The position numbers and the translations under genes were made by a program. From an uncultured Novosphingobium sp. (GTDB lineage Bacteria > Pseudomonadota > Alphaproteobacteria > Sphingomonadales > Sphingomonadaceae), in assembly GCA_946886365.1 (NCBI GenBank), contig CAMPIM010000114.1, forward strand, positions 1 to 10,584: 10,584 bases of DNA. The letters run 5' to 3'. Shown here one piece after another: positions 7,140 to 10,584 of this stretch; within the stretch, counting starts at the first letter, position 1, and each line of letters begins with the position of its first letter. Under the pieces are notes generated by a model. The model did not search any database and was not told where the DNA came from. It saw only the letters and a list, made by a program, of their open reading frames with translations.

Positions 7140-7340
7140 CTGCCTCTCCGCATTATTTCAGCCTGTCGTCGGGCCGTTTTTCGCTGTCAGGATAGATCGG
7201 CGCGTCCGGGCTTGCGCGGACAGGAGAGCACAAAAGTTGGGACTAGGAAGCAGCGCCGTAAGGGGTACGCGCATGGAGGCTTCCATGGATGAAGACTGCG
7301 ATTTCGAGAACCGGCTCCCGTCGAGCATTTCGACTGTAAA
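7140..7340 (-). promoter_or_regulatory. 201-bp gap with likely promoter/operator region of the Rieske operon
   Basis: No gene is visible here. It lies between the ligI stop and the oxygenase start, long enough to carry a separate promoter. It contains the palindrome at 7272-7287 and a hairpin GTCCG (7204-7208)/CGGAC (7217-7221) 65-82 bases before the oxygenase ATG. A GGAG ribosome site is adjacent to that ATG. I do not see a strong -35/-10 pair, consistent with activator dependence, for example on the AraC-family protein downstream. Confidence 0.4.
7272..7287. promoter_or_regulatory. Perfect 6-bp-arm palindrome, candidate operator
   Basis: CATGGA (7272-7277), spacer GGCT, TCCATG (7282-7287). 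Its position, 133-148 bases upstream of the oxygenase start and 54-69 bases past the ligI stop, suits a dimeric regulator. The binding protein is unknown; AraC-family sites are usually direct repeats, so another regulator may be involved. Confidence 0.35.
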
Positions 7341-9272
<1,932 letters not shown>

Positions 9273-9280
<8 letters not shown>

Positions 9281-9947
9281 ATTTGAGGCCCATTTCTTCA
9301 AGGCGCGGGCGCATGTTGTAGATGTCGAGCCCGAGTTCGCCAGCAGCCAGGCGAACACGCTTGGCTTCTTCGGCGGCTTCGCGAGCCTGGGCTTTTTCGA
9401 GGACAGCGGCGGCGTTGGCGCGTGGGACGATGCAGACGCCGTCATCGTCGGCGATGATGATGTCACCGGGATTGACGAGGGCGTTGGCGCAGACGACGGG
9501 GACGTTCACGCTGCCGAGCGTCGCCTTTATCGTGCCCTGGGCGTGGACGGCTTTCGACCAGACGGGGAAGTTCATTTGCGTGAGGTCGCGGATGTCGCGG
9601 ACGCCTGCATCGATGACCAGGCCGCGACAGCCGCGCGCCTGAGCTGAGGTTGCCAGGAGATCGCCGAAATAGCCGTCGGTGCAGGGGCTGGTGGGCGCGA
9701 GGAGGAGGATGTCGCCTTCGCGGAGCTGTTCGATCGCGACGTGGATCATCCAGTTGTCGCCGGGAGGGGCGGAAATGGTGACGGCGCTGCCGGCAATGCG
9801 GGCGCCGGGATAGATCGGGCGCATGTACGGCGCGAGGAGTCCGGTGCGGCCCTGGGATTCGTGGACGGTGGCGACGCCGCAATGGGCGAGGGCGTCGATG
9901 ATGGAAAGGTCCGCCCGGTCGATATTCTGGACGACGATGCCGGACAT
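9273..9947 (-). CDS. ligK: 4-carboxy-4-hydroxy-2-oxoadipate (CHA)/HMG aldolase, RraA-like
   Basis: Last enzyme of PCA 4,5-cleavage: splits CHA into pyruvate and oxaloacetate with a divalent metal; relatives also cleave 4-hydroxy-4-methyl-2-oxoglutarate and decarboxylate oxaloacetate. 224 residues, RraA-like fold. The aldolase signature is present: [11 protein letters not shown] (91-101) and then [12 protein letters not shown] (111-122), with R117 and D118 as the substrate-binding arginine and metal-binding aspartate. This motif separates aldolases from the RNase E inhibitor Rra[16 protein letters not shown] (161-175) is the other family landmark. ATG 9947 was chosen because AAAGGAG (9956-9962) sits 8 bases upstream; the open frame continues 27 codons further without family similarity. 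First gene of ligK-ligU-ligI, transcribed away from the LysR gene. Confidence 0.94.
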
Positions 9948-9955
9948 GCGATTTG

Positions 9956-9962
9956 CTCCTTT
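9956..9962 (-). promoter_or_regulatory. ligK: Ribosome binding site of ligK
   Basis: AAAGGAG on the minus strand, 8 bases before ATG 9947. It is the strongest ribosome site in the window and settles the ligK start against the longer open frame. Confidence 0.8.
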
Positions 9963-10027
9963 GGCGAAAGCATGAAGGAAGTGGCGAAAAGAAACGGGTT
10001 GCTCAAATTTAAACTGTGTCGTTGGCA

Positions 10028-10041
10028 TTAGTTTTTGCTAA
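10028..10041. promoter_or_regulatory. Candidate LysR-type box in the divergent promoter region
   Basis: TTAG (10028-10031), six bases, CTAA (10038-10041): a dyad that contains the T-N11-A pattern of LysR-family sites. It lies in the 103-base gap between the divergent ligK and LysR genes, 81 bases before the ligK ATG and 9 bases before the LysR ATG, as expected for an activator that also represses itself. The arms are short, so chance is possible. Confidence 0.45.
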
Positions 10042-10050
10042 GTGTTCGTG

Positions 10051-10584
10051 ATGGCACCTGATCAGTTCAATATCCGTCACCTGTCCGCCGTCGCCGCCGT
10101 GGTCGCGCAAGGGACCGTCAGCCTGGCGGCGCGTGCCGTCAATCTGACGCAGCCTGCGGTCACGCAGGGGATCGCGAAGCTGGAGGCGCAGCTGGGTCTG
10201 ACGCTGTTCGAGCGGCATCCGGGCGGGATGACGCCGACGGAAGCGGCGGCAAGGCTTGCCCCCCGGCTGGAGGCGGCTTTGCGGCTGATCGGCAGCAACC
10301 GGGCGACGGCGGCGCAGATACGGGCTTTCGTCGCGCTGGCGCGGGCGGGGAGCTATGCGGCGGCGGCGGTCGAGGCAGGGGTGACGGAGCCGTCGCTGCA
10401 TAGGGCGGTGGGCGACCTTGGCCTCGCGATGGGATACAGGCTGGCGGAGCGGCGCGGGCGGGGCGTGGCGCTGACAAATGCGGGGGCAGCGCTGGCGCGG
10501 CGGTTGCGGCTGGCGCTGGCGGAATTGCGTTCGGGGCTGGAAGAGATCGAGGCGCTGAAAGGGCAGGAGAGCGGGCGGGTCGTG
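10051..10584 (+). CDS. LysR-family regulator with tandem HTH modules, N-terminal part
   Basis: Probable regulator of the divergent ligKUI genes; in SYK-6 a LysR protein, LigR, activates the equivalent operon. The frame is open from ATG 10051 to the window end (178 residues), with no stop. Residues about 8-70 form a LysR HTH: IRHLSAVAAVVAQGTVSLAA, then LTQPAVTQGIAKLEAQLGLTLFER and a T-x-x-E-A turn. Residues about 89-147 form a second one: QIRAFVALARAGSYAAAA, VTEPSLHRAVGDLG, then RRGRGVALTNAG and a helix ARRLRLALAELRSGLEEIE that resembles the usual linker helix. A normal LysR protein has one such module followed by the effector domain, which must lie beyond the window. GTG codons at 10042 and 10048 are in frame; no start has a clear ribosome site. 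Composition is very rich in GCG, CTG and CGG codons. Confidence 0.88.
   Translation, partial: MAPDQFNIRHLSAVAAVVAQGTVSLAARAVNLTQPAVTQGIAKLEAQLGLTLFERHPGGMTPTEAAARLAPRLEAALRLIGSNRATAAQIRAFVALARAGSYAAAAVEAGVTEPSLHRAVGDLGLAMGYRLAERRGRGVALTNAGAALARRLRLALAELRSGLEEIEALKGQESGRVV

Noticed and set aside
7320..7334. Hairpin GTCGA-GCATT-TCGAC seven bases after the ligI stop, considered as a terminator
   Set aside because: The stem is only 5 bp and no T-run follows on the minus strand, so I do not call a terminator. It remains unclear whether ligKUI and the Rieske genes form one transcript.
9281..9466. 62-codon N-terminal extension of LigU
   Set aside because: It lies wholly inside ligK in another frame, is Ser/Pro/Lys-rich, and is absent from the family's normal start at the MRGGTSKG region.

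Overview
The window most likely comes from a sphingomonad (Alphaproteobacteria, Sphingomonadaceae, Sphingobium/Novosphingobium type). DNA is GC-rich. The right half carries a gene order, aldolase-isomerase-PDC hydrolase, that I know from the protocatechuate (PCA) 4,5-cleavage pathway of Sphingobium sp. SYK-6. The PDC hydrolase matches my memory of SYK-6 LigI at every active-site position I can place. Identifications rest on motifs and remembered families; no search was run.

Left part (1-2614): the 3' end of glmS, a convergent 64-aa KTSC-domain gene overlapping its tail, an 82-bp multi-hairpin palindromic repeat (893-974), and a ClC-type chloride/proton antiporter. Just upstream of the antiporter the coding signal appears to change frame, suggesting a decayed or fused small gene.

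Middle (2657-4002): a degenerate IS110-family element of the IS1111 group. It has 15-bp perfect subterminal inverted repeats. Its transposase is broken by two one-base deletions and a CAG-to-TAG nonsense change. A 182-bp structured non-coding stretch lies between the transposase and the right repeat, where IS1111-group elements carry their guide (bridge/seek) RNA. A REP-like palindrome abuts the right end.

Right part (4034-10584), mostly minus strand: an apparent operon ligK-ligU-ligI with overlapping stops and starts. After a 201-bp gap come a VanA/dicamba-monooxygenase-type Rieske oxygenase, a VanB-type reductase and an AraC-family regulator. Divergent from ligK is a LysR-family regulator, cut by the window end, that has two LysR-type helix-turn-helix modules in tandem.

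Working together: the Rieske pair probably hydroxylates or O-demethylates a carboxylated or methoxylated aromatic, plausibly feeding PCA or a relative. LigI opens 2-pyrone-4,6-dicarboxylate, LigU isomerises 4-oxalomesaconate, and LigK cleaves 4-carboxy-4-hydroxy-2-oxoadipate to pyruvate and oxaloacetate. The ring-cleavage dioxygenase (LigAB), the dehydrogenase (LigC) and the hydratase (LigJ) are not in this window and must be encoded elsewhere if the pathway is complete.
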